Positions 1-11,115 of a stretch of DNA of 37,918 nt are shown in pieces. The notes under the pieces were generated by a model. It saw nothing but the letters and a program-made list of their open reading frames with translations, ran no database searches and was not told where the DNA came from. Within the stretch, counting starts at the first letter, position 1, and every line of letters starts with the position of its first letter. This DNA is from Solirubrobacterales bacterium (GTDB taxonomy: Bacteria; Actinomycetota; Thermoleophilia; Solirubrobacterales; Solirubrobacteraceae). The position numbers were made by a program, and so were the translations under genes. Location of the stretch: positions 1-37,918 of the forward strand of contig JAOPZW010000206.1 in assembly GCA_025963905.1 (NCBI GenBank). The letters are read 5' to 3'.

Positions 1-977
1 GCGGCGGCGGGGCGGGGCGTGGCGCGCGCGGCTGGCGCGGCAGGCGCTGTGCCACCCCGCCTGACGCGGTCGCGGCTCCGGTGCCGCGCTGCACGGTGGT
101 GGCGCTGGTCCCGGGACCGGTGACGCGGGTCGCGGAGGTTGCCGGGCCGACGCCGCGCGCGCCCTCGGCCAGTGCGACACGCATCTCCTCGGCGCTGGCG
201 AAGCGATCGCGGGGGTCCAGCGCCAGCGCGCGGTCGACCGCCGCGGCGAGCTGCGGCGTGACCTCCTCGTTGAGCTCGTGCACCGGCGCGGGGATCTCGC
301 GCTGCTGCTTGAGCGCCAGCTCGGTGAGCGACTGCGCCTCGTAGGGCAGGCGTCCTGAGAGGAACTGGTACGTCACGACGCCCAGCGCATAGATGTCGGC
401 AGCAGGGCCGACGGGCTCGCCGACCGCCTGCTCGGGCGCCAGATAGGCCGCCGTGCCCAGCACCGAGCCGACCTGGGTGATCGACGACTCCTCGCTCAGC
501 GCCTTGGCGATCCCGAAGTCGGCGAGCTTGACGGTGTCGTCCTCGGCGCGCAGGAGGTTGCCGGGCTTGACGTCGCGGTGCACGACGCCGTTGCGGTGCG
601 CGTACTCGAGGCCGCGGCAGGCCTGCGACACGATCGGAAGCGCCTCGCGCACGCGAAGCACGCCCTCGTCCGAGAGGATCTCGGCGCCCGACCTCCCGCG
701 GATGTACTCCATGACGATGTAGTGGCGCGCGCTCGCGTCGTCGAAGCCGAAGTCGAACACCTGGACGATGTTCGGATGCACGAGGCGCGCCGCCGCCAGC
801 GCCTCGCGGCGGAAGCGCGAGATGAAGTGGCTGTCCTGGGCGAGATGCTCGGCCAGGAGCTTCACGGCGACGTGGCGCTCCAGGCGGCGGTCGAACGCGA
901 GCACGACCGTCGACATGCCGCCGATCCCCAGCCGCTCGCCGAGCTCGTAGCGGTCGACCAGCACCTCGCCGGCCATC
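1..977 (-). CDS. Ser/Thr protein kinase (PknB-like), C-terminus runs off window
   Basis: Reverse-strand reading MAGEVLVDRYELGERLGIGGMSTVVLAFDRRLERHVAVKLL...HRDVKPGNLL...KLADFGIAKAL...GTAAYLAPEQ; kinase HRD, DFG and APE motifs. Not in the ORF track because it is open at the window edge. Confidence 0.93.
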
Positions 978-1527
978 AGCCCGTCCCTCCGCCGGTCCCC
1001 GGGGTCGCTCCGCCGGTCCCGCCGCCCTGGGTCGTCCCGGTCGGGGTGGTCGGCGTGGTCGAGGTCGTCGTGGTGTCGGTGGGGGTGGTGTCGGTCGTCG
1101 TCGTGTCGGTGGTCGTCGTGTCGGTGGTCGTCGTGTCCGTCGTGGTCGTGTCGGTCGTCGTCGTCGTCGGGGTGGAGGTCGTGGTGTCGGTCGACTGGGT
1201 CGGCGCCGTGGTCTGCGTCTGCGCCTGCGCGCACTGCACCGGCGCCCGGGCGCTGAGCGCGCCGGCGCCCTGGTTGAGGCGATCGACGAGCTTCTGGTCC
1301 ACGGTGCCGGGCAGCCTCAGGATGTCACCCCGCACGCGGGTGGCGGCCTGACCCGCCGCGTTGCAGTCGCCCGCGCTCACGGCGCTGCTCACGGCGCCGA
1401 GGTCGTTGGTGAGCCGCGCGGCGTCGCCGGCCGGGATGAGGCCGTTGCGGTCGCCGCATGCCACCAGGAACGCCGCGCCGACGCCGAGCAGCGCCGCCAG
1501 CAGCAGCGGGAGCGCGCGCACCGTCAC
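976..1527 (-). CDS. Lipoprotein with Thr-rich (DTTTT)n repeat tail
   Basis: Signal plus lipobox LLAALLGVGAAFLVACG; DTTTT pentapeptide repeats; overlaps the kinase start. GTG start chosen. Confidence 0.75.
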   Translation of the reverse strand: MTVRALPLLLAALLGVGAAFLVACGDRNGLIPAGDAARLTNDLGAVSSAVSAGDCNAAGQAATRVRGDILRLPGTVDQKLVDRLNQGAGALSARAPVQCAQAQTQTTAPTQSTDTTTSTPTTTTTDTTTTDTTTTDTTTTDTTTTDTTPTDTTTTSTTPTTPTGTTQGGGTGGATPGTGGGTG

Positions 1528-2255
1528 TGGCCGTACTCCAGGCGCTCGGCGAGCGAATCGGGCAGCCGCGCAGCGCGGATCGCGGCGCCGGCGCCGGCGA
1601 TGTCGTACTCGGTCCGCCGCCACGATCCGGTCCACGACGTCGTGTCGAGCATCAGCCATGCCGCCCGGGCATCGCCGTCGCGAGGCTGGCCGACGCTGCC
1701 CGGGTTGAGGATCCACTCGCCGCCGGCGAGGTCGAGCTCGTCGTCGCCGCGGCGCGGCTCGCCGGTCGCCGGCTCACCGTCGCGGCGGACGAACGACAGC
1801 GCGACGTGCGAATGGCCGACGAGGCAGATGCGCTGGTCGGCGGCGTCGAGGCACAGCTCGGCCAGGAGCGCGCTGAGGACGTACTCCCACACCGGGTCGC
1901 GCGGGCTTGCGTGGTAGAGCCCGACCTCGCCCCCGACGCCCTTCGGGCTGAGCGAGGCCAGCCAGTCGCGATGGTCCGGATCGATGACCTCCTGCGTCCA
2001 GCGGGCGGCGAGCGCGGCGCCGCGGGAGAACTCGTCCAGCGAGAGGTCGCCCGTCACGGCCAGGTCGTGGTTGCCCGACAGGCACAGCGTGGCGTGCTCG
2101 CGCGCCAGCGCGCAGCAGTCGTTGGGGTCGGCGCCGTAGCCGACGATGTCGCCCAGGCACCAGACCTCACGCGCGCCGGTGCGCGCGATGTCGGCGAGCA
2201 CCGCCTCGAAGGCGTGCCGGTTGCCGTGGATGTCGGAGACGATGGCGACCTGCAT
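1524..2255 (-). CDS. Metallophosphoesterase (calcineurin-like, YfcE/MJ0936-type)
   Basis: MQVAIVSDIHGNRHAFEAVL...CLGDIVGYG...LSGNHDLAV...LVGHSHV; D-x-H, GD, GNHD and GHxH motifs. Confidence 0.93.
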   Translation of the reverse strand: MQVAIVSDIHGNRHAFEAVLADIARTGAREVWCLGDIVGYGADPNDCCALAREHATLCLSGNHDLAVTGDLSLDEFSRGAALAARWTQEVIDPDHRDWLASLSPKGVGGEVGLYHASPRDPVWEYVLSALLAELCLDAADQRICLVGHSHVALSFVRRDGEPATGEPRRGDDELDLAGGEWILNPGSVGQPRDGDARAAWLMLDTTSWTGSWRRTEYDIAGAGAAIRAARLPDSLAERLEYGQ

Positions 2256-2280
2256 GAAACGGCCCAATAGAGTGCGGAAG

Positions 2281-3501
2281 GTGAACGGCGGGCGAGTGCG
2301 AGTGACCGTCGCCGTGGTGGCCGCGCTGGGCGTCGCCGAGGCGGCCGTCCTGCTGCTCCGGCCGCGCAGCGGGGTCATCGAGCCCGCGCCGGTCAGCGCC
2401 ACATCTTACTTCAGCCCGGCCGAGCTCGACCGCGCGCGCGACTTCCGCCGGCCGCAGCTGGCGCTCTATGCCGGGACGCTGCTGGTCGACGCAATCGTCC
2501 TGGTGTGGCTCGTCAGGCGGCCGCCGGCCCGCCTGCGCGGGCCGTTGCGCCGGCCGGTCCTCGTGGCGGCCGGAGCCGGTGCGGCCCTGTCGCTGACGCT
2601 GAACGCCGCGTCGCTGCCGCTCACCGCGGTCGCCCACGCCCGGGCGGTCGACGTCGGGCTCTCGACGCAGTCGTGGGGCGCGTGGGGAGCCGATCTCGCC
2701 AAGGCGTGGGCGATCGGCGCCGCGGGCGCCGGCGCAGGAGCAGGAGCGGCGGTCGCGCTCATGCGGCGCTTCCCGCGTGCCTGGTGGCTGCCCGCCTCGG
2801 CCGTCGTGGTGGCCTTCAGCGTGGCGATGACGTACGCGGGGCCGGTTCTCCTGGACCCCGTGTTCAACCGCTTCACGAAGCTGCCGCCCGGCCGGACACG
2901 CAGCGACGTGCTGGCCGTGGCCCGGCAGGCCGGCGTCCGGGTCGGCGAGGTCTACGAGGTCGATGCCAGCCGCCGCACGACCGCCGCCAACGCCTACGTC
3001 ACCGGCCTGGGCGCGACCAAGCGGGTGGTCCTCTTCGACACCCTGCTGAGTGGCTTCAGCCGCGAGGAGCTGCGCCTCGTCGTGGCCCACGAGCTCGGTC
3101 ACGTGCACTACCGCGACGTCTCGCACGGGCTGCTCTACCTGCTGCTCGTGACCCCGGGCGGGATGTGGGCCGCGGCGCTGCTCACGCGCCGCCTCGCGCC
3201 GTCCGAGGCGCTCCCCGGCCCGGCGTCCCTGCCCGCGCTGGGCCTGGCGATCGGCGTGGTCGCGCTGGGGGTCGGGACGATCTCGAACCAGCTCTCGCGT
3301 CGCGTCGAGGCTCGTGCCGACAGCTTCTCGCTGCGGGTGACCGGCGAGCCCGAGTCGTTCATCGCCTTCGAGCGGGGGATCGCGCTGCGCAACGTCGCCG
3401 ACCCCGACCCGCCCCGCTGGCTGACGTTCCTGATGGCGACGCACCCGCCGACGATCGACCGCATCGGCATCGCCCGGGCCTACGAGCGGGGCACGCGCTG
3501 A
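2281..3501 (+). CDS. M48 family metallopeptidase (Ste24/HtpX-like)
   Basis: HELGH zinc motif (VVAHELGHVHYRDV), multiple TM segments, ARADSFSLRVTG. Confidence 0.92.
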   Translation: MNGGRVRVTVAVVAALGVAEAAVLLLRPRSGVIEPAPVSATSYFSPAELDRARDFRRPQLALYAGTLLVDAIVLVWLVRRPPARLRGPLRRPVLVAAGAGAALSLTLNAASLPLTAVAHARAVDVGLSTQSWGAWGADLAKAWAIGAAGAGAGAGAAVALMRRFPRAWWLPASAVVVAFSVAMTYAGPVLLDPVFNRFTKLPPGRTRSDVLAVARQAGVRVGEVYEVDASRRTTAANAYVTGLGATKRVVLFDTLLSGFSREELRLVVAHELGHVHYRDVSHGLLYLLLVTPGGMWAAALLTRRLAPSEALPGPASLPALGLAIGVVALGVGTISNQLSRRVEARADSFSLRVTGEPESFIAFERGIALRNVADPDPPRWLTFLMATHPPTIDRIGIARAYERGTR

Positions 3502-3523
3502 GCCCGCCGCGGGGCTGCCGGGC

Positions 3524-3820
3524 CTACGGCCCGCCGAACTCGGGCAGGTTCTTGATGCCCTCGCGGGTGCGCCACTTGGAGTAGTTGTCCTCCATCGCGT
3601 CGATCAGCTCGCGCATGAAGCGGGGCGAGAGGTTGATGCGGCTGACCACCACTCCGGGGATCTCGTCGTCCTCGACCTCGTGGTCGACGCGGGCGAACGT
3701 GAGCGTGAACTCGTAGTCCGAGTGGCTGACGTTGGCGAAGTTCGCGTACTTGCCCGCCATGTGCTTCGGATCGAAGTGGATGTTGATGTGGCGCTCGTTG
3801 GGCTGCTGTTCGTCGGCCAT
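3524..3820 (-). CDS. DUF3467 family protein
   Basis: MADEQQPNERHINIHFDPKHMAGKYANFANVSHSDYEFTLTFARVD...NLSPRFMRELIDAMEDNYSKWRTREG, characteristic DUF3467 pattern. Confidence 0.85.
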   Translation of the reverse strand: MADEQQPNERHINIHFDPKHMAGKYANFANVSHSDYEFTLTFARVDHEVEDDEIPGVVVSRINLSPRFMRELIDAMEDNYSKWRTREGIKNLPEFGGP

Positions 3821-3841
3821 GGTGCACTTAGTATCGCGCAC

Positions 3842-4249
3842 GTGAGGCTCATCGTCCTGGCAGTCGGCCGTCTGCGATCACCGTTCGCCGACGATGTCCA
3901 GCACTACCGCAAGCTGCTGGCCCGCCACGCCCGCCTGGAGCTCGTCGAGGTGCGCGAGGACGAGCACGTCGGGCGCCGACTCCCCGAGCGGGCCTATCTG
4001 TCGCTGCTCGCGGCCGGCGGCGAGACGTATGACTCGGTGGGGTTCAGCCGCTTCCTGGAGGATCGCCGCCAGTCCGGCCGCGACCTCTGCTTCGTCGTCG
4101 GCGGCGCCTACGGGCTGGAGCTCGACCAGGCCGACCACCGCCTGTCCCTGGGCCCGATGACGCTGCCGCACCAGCTGGCCCGCGTCGTCCTGCTCGAGCA
4201 GCTCTACCGCGCCCACAAGATCCTCGCCAACGAGCCCTACCACCACTGA
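3842..4249 (+). CDS. rlmH: 23S rRNA (pseudouridine1915-N3)-methyltransferase RlmH
   Basis: FVVGGAYGL...LSLGPMTLPHQLARVVLLEQLYRAHKILANEPYHH, RlmH signature; GTG start. Confidence 0.95.
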   Translation: MRLIVLAVGRLRSPFADDVQHYRKLLARHARLELVEVREDEHVGRRLPERAYLSLLAAGGETYDSVGFSRFLEDRRQSGRDLCFVVGGAYGLELDQADHRLSLGPMTLPHQLARVVLLEQLYRAHKILANEPYHH

Positions 4250-5300
4250 TGGCGGACCGGCCCGGCGAAGGACGCAGCCAGCTCTCCCGGCGCAGTCGCG
4301 AGCGCCTCGAGGTGCTCGCGTTCCTGAGGCGGATGCGAACGCTCGCCGTCGCGGTCGCCGTCGTCCTGACGGCGGGCACGATCGGCTTCATGGCCACCGA
4401 GGGGGTGTCGGCGTGGCTGGGCTTCGAGTGGTCCCTCGACACCATCGCCACGATCGGCTCCATCCCGCCGCCCCACACCACCGGCGGTCAGGTGGTCAAG
4501 GTCGTCCTCATCGCACTCGGCGTCGGTACCCTCTTCTACGGCCTCGTGACCGTGACCGAGGTCTTCGTCTCGGGCCACCTCGCCGAACTGCTCGCCCACC
4601 GCCGCACGCAGAAGCTCATCGACGCCACCAGCGACCACTACATCATCTGCGGCTTCGGCCGGGTGGGCCGGCAGGTCGCGCGCGACCTGCGGGCCGCCGG
4701 CGCGCGGTACGTGGTGATCGACGACAACCCCGAGAGCCGCGACCTGGCGGCGGGCGTCGGGATCCGCTTCATCGAGGGTCAGCCATCCGACGACGAGACG
4801 CTGCGGGCCGCCGGCATCATGCGCGCCCGCGCCGTGATCGCGTGCGTGGACTCCGACGCCGAGAACATCTTCACGACGCTCAGCGCGCGGTCGCTGCGCC
4901 CGGACATCGCCATCGTCGCGCGCGCATCCGTCGAGAGCTCGGAGCCCAAGCTGCGCCGCGCCGGCGCCGACCGCGTCATCTCGCCCTACAAGGCCAGCGG
5001 CGCCGAGATGGCGCGCCTGGCGCTGAATCCGCAGGTCTCCGGCGTGGTCGACGTCGCGCCCGAGTACCGGATGGAGGAGATCACCGTCGCGCGCGGCTGC
5101 GAGGGGGAGGGGCGAGCCGTCGGCGACATCCGCGGGGGTGCCATCATCGTGGGCGTGCGCGATTCCAACGGCCTCTTCGAGCCTCAGCCGCCGGCCGAGC
5201 GCGTGCTCGCCGCCGGCGACTGCGTGATGGCGATGGGGACGATGCGCACGATGGACCGGCTCGAGGCGCTGTTCAACCCCGCCCGCGCCCAAGCTCGCTC

Positions 5301-5304
<4 letters not shown>
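4249..5304 (+). CDS. Potassium channel protein with TrkA-N/RCK domain
   Basis: Two TM segments, TIATIGS-like filter region, IICGFGRVGRQVARDL Rossmann motif, TrkA-C end. Confidence 0.9.
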
Positions 5305-6932
<1,628 letters not shown>

Positions 6933-7093
6933 CCCGGGCCGCACGGCCCGGCTGAGATCACGCACGAGATCACCCGCGAAACCGGTGCACTTGCACCGGG
7001 CGTTCCGGGACGGCAGAGTGTTGCGGCCCAGGGGGGTCTGGCCAACCTCCGGGGCATTGTTCGACTTTCTGGTGGATCTACGAGGAGGTTGCG

Positions 7094-7252
7094 ATGCGCA
7101 TGAAGTCCCCGGAGCACCCCGAGCCGCCCCGGCCGGATGACGCACCCGGCTACGCCGACCGCGACGACGACGACACCACCGAGCAGACCGGCGGCGGCAT
7201 CGACCCCGACGACGACCGCTGGGCGACCGAGGCCGGCGATTCGAGCGACTAG
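7094..7252 (+). CDS. Small acidic protein (52 aa)
   Basis: MRMKSPEHPEPPRPDDAPGYADRDDDDTTEQTGGGIDPDDDRWATEAGDSSD with GAGGAGG RBS; too short for the ORF track. Confidence 0.55.
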   Translation: MRMKSPEHPEPPRPDDAPGYADRDDDDTTEQTGGGIDPDDDRWATEAGDSSD

Positions 7253-7287
7253 GGCCGCGCCAGGGGCGCGGCGCGTGGTCCCCGGAC

Positions 7288-8043
7288 CTAGAACCGGTAG
7301 AGGAAGTCCAGGCCCAGCTTCTGCAGCAGGCTCTGGGCCTCGACGTTCAGGCGCGTCAGCTCACCGCTGAGCATGAGGACGCCCATGAGGATGAGGACGC
7401 AGCCGGAGACGGCGGTCACGAGCACGTAGTGCTCGCGGATCCAGCGGAACGCCGAGGTCATCCGGTCGAACGCCAGCGCGGTCAGCAGGAACGGCACCGC
7501 GAGGCCGAGCGAGTAGCAGGCCAGCAGCACCCCACCGTGCCCGACGGTGTCCGACGTCGACGCCGCGGCGAGGATCGAGGCCAGCGTGGGGCCGACGCAC
7601 GGCGTCCACGCGATGGCGAAGGCGAGCCCGGCGATGACCGGGCCGCCGGCGCCGGCGCGGCGGATCAGCGCCTCCGGGCGCCATTCGCGGCCGAGCTTGG
7701 GCACGAACGGGGTGGCGAGGAAGAACACGCCCATCGCGACGATGACCACGCCGGCCGCGGTGTCGAGCGTCTGCTTGGAGTTCTGCAGCGACGTGCCGAT
7801 CCCGGTGGCGGTCATCCCGAGGGCGACGAACATGATCGTGAACGACAGGCAGAAGATCGCGGCGGGCCACAGGACACTGGCGACCTTGTGCTCGCCCGCC
7901 TGCATCTCGGAGACCGTCACACCCGAGACCGCCGACAGGTAGCCGGGGACGAGCGGCAGCACGCACGGCGAGACGAACGACACGAAGCCGACCGCGAACG
8001 CCGCGACGACGGTCGTGTCGGCTTGGGCGGCGGCCAGCAGCAA
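7288..8043 (-). CDS. ccdA: Cytochrome c biogenesis protein CcdA/DsbD-TM
   Basis: FVSFVSPCVLPLVPGYLSAVSG and AIAWTPCVGPTLASIL motifs with multiple TM segments; start codon uncertain. Confidence 0.93.
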   Translation of the reverse strand: MLLAAAQADTTVVAAFAVGFVSFVSPCVLPLVPGYLSAVSGVTVSEMQAGEHKVASVLWPAAIFCLSFTIMFVALGMTATGIGTSLQNSKQTLDTAAGVVIVAMGVFFLATPFVPKLGREWRPEALIRRAGAGGPVIAGLAFAIAWTPCVGPTLASILAAASTSDTVGHGGVLLACYSLGLAVPFLLTALAFDRMTSAFRWIREHYVLVTAVSGCVLILMGVLMLSGELTRLNVEAQSLLQKLGLDFLYRF

Positions 8044-8057
8044 GGTTCCCCCGATCC

Positions 8058-8537
8058 TCAGACGTCGTAGCGGGCGAGGTCTTCGTCGAGCCGGCGCGCA
8101 TCCGCGGCGCTCAGCTCGGGCGCGCCGGCCGCGGGCGCCGTCGACGCCGCCAGCCGCGTGCGGCGGCGCCAGCGCGGCGCGACGAGCGCGGCTCCCGCCA
8201 GGAGCGCCGCCACGACGGCGATCGGGACGAGGTACACGGCGAGGCTGAAGCCCTTGTCCTCGGGCAGCGCGAGGATCGCCGGGCCGTAGCGGGCCTTCAG
8301 CGTCGCCTTGATCTGCGACTTCGTCAGGCCCTGGGCGATGAGGTCGCGGATCTCCTTGCGCTCCTGGTCCGCGCGCGGGCTCTCGGCGATGTTCAGCGGC
8401 ACGTTGCACGTGTCGCACATCACCTCGCTCTCGATGTCGTTGAACGAGGCGCGCGGCTGGGCGGCGAGCGCGGCGGTGGGGGAGGCCAGCGCGAGGAGCA
8501 GCAGCAGCAGCCCCGCGGCGGCGATCGCCCGGCGCAT
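8058..8537 (-). CDS. ccmH: Cytochrome c maturation protein CcmH-like
   Basis: SEVMCDTCNVPLNIAESPRADQERKEIRDLIAQGLTKSQI (CxxC) plus TM. Confidence 0.9.
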   Translation of the reverse strand: MRRAIAAAGLLLLLLALASPTAALAAQPRASFNDIESEVMCDTCNVPLNIAESPRADQERKEIRDLIAQGLTKSQIKATLKARYGPAILALPEDKGFSLAVYLVPIAVVAALLAGAALVAPRWRRRTRLAASTAPAAGAPELSAADARRLDEDLARYDV

Positions 8538-9088
8538 CACGCCGGCGCCTCCGCGCGGGTGATCGCGCTGTCCAGGAAGCCCGGGCTCACCTGGCCGCGC
8601 GAGATCGCGACGACGTGGCCGCTGCGGTCCAGCACGAACGTCTCGGGGAGCTTCGTCGTGCCGAACTTCGGCGCGAGCTGCAGCTTGTCGTCGCGCACCG
8701 TGGGATAGGTGAGCCGGTACTTGGCGACGAAGTCCTTGGACTGCGCGGCGTAGTCCTTGTAGGTGACGCCGAGCACCGTCCCGCCACTGGCCTTCAGGCG
8801 CGCCTGGGCCTTCTCGAGCTCGGGCGCCTCGGCGGCGCACGGGTCACACCACGAGGCCCAGAAGTTGAGGACCACGACCTTGCCCTTGAGGTCGCCCAGC
8901 GCCATGCGCCCGCTGCCCGTGAGGTCGGGCAGCGCGACTCCCAGCCCGGGGGCGGGCGGGCGCCTGCCGAGCTTCACCGCGGAATCAAGCGAGGTGTCGT
9001 CCCGGCGCTGGACGACGCCGTAGACCAGCAGCCCGACGAGCGACAGGGCGAGCACGGCGACCACGACGGGGACAGCGGACCGCTTCAC
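8537..9088 (-). CDS. TlpA/ResA-like thiol-disulfide oxidoreductase
   Basis: VVLNFWASWCDPCAAEAPELEKAQ (WCDPC) and N-terminal TM. Confidence 0.94.
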   Translation of the reverse strand: MKRSAVPVVVAVLALSLVGLLVYGVVQRRDDTSLDSAVKLGRRPPAPGLGVALPDLTGSGRMALGDLKGKVVVLNFWASWCDPCAAEAPELEKAQARLKASGGTVLGVTYKDYAAQSKDFVAKYRLTYPTVRDDKLQLAPKFGTTKLPETFVLDRSGHVVAISRGQVSPGFLDSAITRAEAPA

Positions 9089-9127
9089 GCCACGAAGGGT
9101 AGTCCGCGGCTATCCTTCGCGGTCCGT

Positions 9128-9200
9128 GCGGCGGTAGCTCAGTTGGTAGAGCATCAGCTTCCCAAGCTGAGGGTCGCGAGTTCGAGCCTCGTCCGCCGCT
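9128..9200 (+). tRNA. tRNA-Gly(CCC); attachment-site tRNA
   Basis: 73-nt cloverleaf read by hand: acceptor GCGGCGG/CCGCCGC, D-arm GCTC/GAGC, anticodon stem TCAGC/GCTGA with loop TTCCCAA, T-arm GCGAG/CTCGT with TTCGAGC. Confidence 0.97.
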
Positions 9201-9202
9201 CT
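9152..9202 (+). repeat. attL-type core direct repeat (51 bp, within tRNA-Gly)
   Basis: catcagcttcccaagctgagggtcgcgagttcgagcctcgtccgccgctct identical to 37606-37656. Confidence 0.95.
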
Positions 9203-9206
9203 AGTG

Positions 9207-9232
9207 AAAAGCCTCGCATTTGCGGGGCTTTT
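9207..9232 (+). terminator. Intrinsic terminator after tRNA-Gly (element-borne)
   Basis: AAAAGCCTCGC-ATTT-GCGGGGCTTTT, 11-bp stem with one wobble. Confidence 0.8.
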
Positions 9233-9343
9233 CCACGTTCCGGGCAAAGACGTTCCGGAAACCGGCTTGACTTCTGTTCCCGCATGCTGTTCTAATTCGC
9301 CCTCAAGCCGCCCCCCGAACACCGGGCAAGCGGGCAAAAGAAA

Positions 9344-9374
9344 GGCCCCGACGGTGCGCTAACACCTCGGGGCC
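9344..9374 (+). promoter_or_regulatory. Leader hairpin upstream of 9398 ORF
   Basis: GGCCCCGA-(C)-GGTG-cgctaa-CACC-TCGGGGCC, 12 bp with one bulge, preceded by AAGAAA. Confidence 0.6.
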
Positions 9375-9397
9375 AGGCACAGGAGAAACGAGCTCCC

Positions 9398-9661
9398 ATG
9401 CAAGACGAACGTACCATCGCCGTCAACGTCGACGACCTCCGCCAGCTGGCGTTCTACGCCGCTCAGGGCATCCTCGATGAGTCCGAAAGCCCTGACGTCG
9501 AGATCGACGACAACGGCGCCAAGCTGGCCGACCTGCTCGCGATGGCATTCGCCCACGCCAACCTGGCCGCCGACGCCAACGGCGACGACCTGCCGCACGA
9601 CCAGGCCGACATTGTGGAGGCGCTTTCCGGCCAGCTGACCGCTCGCCGCCTGGCCGCCTGA
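9398..9661 (+). CDS. Small hypothetical protein (87 aa)
   Basis: RBS aggag upstream of ATG; acidic protein; followed by a hairpin (9686-9712) before the integrase. Confidence 0.75.
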   Translation: MQDERTIAVNVDDLRQLAFYAAQGILDESESPDVEIDDNGAKLADLLAMAFAHANLAADANGDDLPHDQADIVEALSGQLTARRLAA

Positions 9662-9685
9662 GACTTCCGCCCACGACGACCCGCG

Positions 9686-9712
9686 CAGGGCCCCACGGAT
9701 CGCGGGGCCTGC
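9686..9712 (+). terminator. Hairpin between 9398 ORF and integrase
   Basis: GCAGGGCCCC-acggatc-GCGGGGCCTGC. Confidence 0.4.
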
Positions 9713-9732
9713 CGCGTGAAGGGAACCGACCC

Positions 9733-11115
9733 ATGGCAAAGGCACGCCGCATCACCGGACACGTAGTGCTGGAGGACCGCAAGGACGGGCCCCGCGTGTT
9801 CATCGCCAAGTACCGGCGCGCCGAGGGCACGCCGACCCGCAAGGTGCTGGGCCCGGCGTGGGCGAAGCCGGCGCACAGCAAGCCTAAGCGCGGAGCTCCT
9901 GCGGCCCGACGCTGGCGCGTGGCCGATGGGCCGCGGCCGGACGGGTACCTGACGCCGCAGGACGCGCAGGACGCGCTAGACGCGCTCCTGACAGCAGAGC
10001 GGGCGAAGGGTGTCCAGGTGGCGCGCGTCAAGCCCGCCGGGCGGACGTTCGGCGAAGCCGTGGACGCCTATCTGACCTACGCCGAGCGGGTGAAGAAGAT
10101 CGCGCCGTCCACGCTGAACCACTACCGCTCGATCACGCGGGTTCACCTGCTGCCGTCGTTCGGAGCGGATACGCCGATGCGTCGGGTGACGACGGCGCGC
10201 GTCGAGGAGTTCCGCGAGGCGCTGCTCGATGAGGACCGGCTGTCGCGGTCGGCCATGCGGCAGGTGATGAACGTCCTGAGCGGCGTCCTCAAGCGCGCCC
10301 ACTCGCAGCGATGGATCGCCCACAACCCCGCGGCCGACGTCGAGAGCATCCCGATGCCGAAGGCGTCGGGTGACTTCAACGTCCTCGAGCCCGTCCAGGT
10401 GGAAGCGGTCGCGCGTGCCGCGGCGGAAGGGTGGGCGCCTGTCGTGGCCGGCGAGCGGGGGAAGCGGCCGAGCGGCAAGCCAGCGACCAGGGTGTCTGAG
10501 CGGATGGCGCAGGCGCTCACGGACCAGCGGAGGGCGGACGCCGAGCTCTACGCCGCCATGATCCGGTTCGCGGCCTACACCGGCCTTCGCCTAGGCGAGC
10601 TACGGGCGCTCAGATGGCGCGACGTCGCGTGGGGCAACAGCACTGTCCACGTCCGCCTAAACGCGCCGACGTCGGCGCCTGCGGCCAGCGCGGAGAAGCG
10701 CCCCAAATCGGAGCTGGTGCGATCGGTGCCGCTGACCGATGAGGCGGCGCGGGCCATCGAGCCGTTGAGCAGGCGCGAGCACTTCACCGGGCCCGACGAC
10801 CGCGTGTTCCCCTCGCCTAACGGGGGGCTGATCGACGGCGGGCGAGTGCGGGACGCGTTCTATGTCGCGCTCGATGCGGTCGGCCTGGGGCACTTGCGGA
10901 CGAAGGCTGAGCCCATCGTCCTGCATGACCTCCGACACTCGTTCGGAACGGTTGCGGTTCGCGTCGCGCCCGTCACGGACGTCCAGGCGTGGATGGGGCA
11001 CGCTGACCTGACCACCACGCAGCGCTACATCCACCACGTCCCGCAGGCCGACGCGGCGCACCGGCTCAGCCAGGCGTTCGCAGTCGAGTCCCGGCCGCCG
11101 GCGCGCGAAACATGA
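9733..11115 (+). CDS. int: Tyrosine recombinase / integrase
   Basis: TGLRLGELRALRW, HDLRHSFGT, WMGHADLTTTQRYIHH: R...HxxR...GH...Y catalytic set intact. Confidence 0.97.
   Translation: MAKARRITGHVVLEDRKDGPRVFIAKYRRAEGTPTRKVLGPAWAKPAHSKPKRGAPAARRWRVADGPRPDGYLTPQDAQDALDALLTAERAKGVQVARVKPAGRTFGEAVDAYLTYAERVKKIAPSTLNHYRSITRVHLLPSFGADTPMRRVTTARVEEFREALLDEDRLSRSAMRQVMNVLSGVLKRAHSQRWIAHNPAADVESIPMPKASGDFNVLEPVQVEAVARAAAEGWAPVVAGERGKRPSGKPATRVSERMAQALTDQRRADAELYAAMIRFAAYTGLRLGELRALRWRDVAWGNSTVHVRLNAPTSAPAASAEKRPKSELVRSVPLTDEAARAIEPLSRREHFTGPDDRVFPSPNGGLIDGGRVRDAFYVALDAVGLGHLRTKAEPIVLHDLRHSFGTVAVRVAPVTDVQAWMGHADLTTTQRYIHHVPQADAAHRLSQAFAVESRPPARET

Noticed and set aside
1060-1200. Possible CRISPR-like array
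   Set aside because: Tandem 15-bp coding repeat with no spacers; no cas genes in window.
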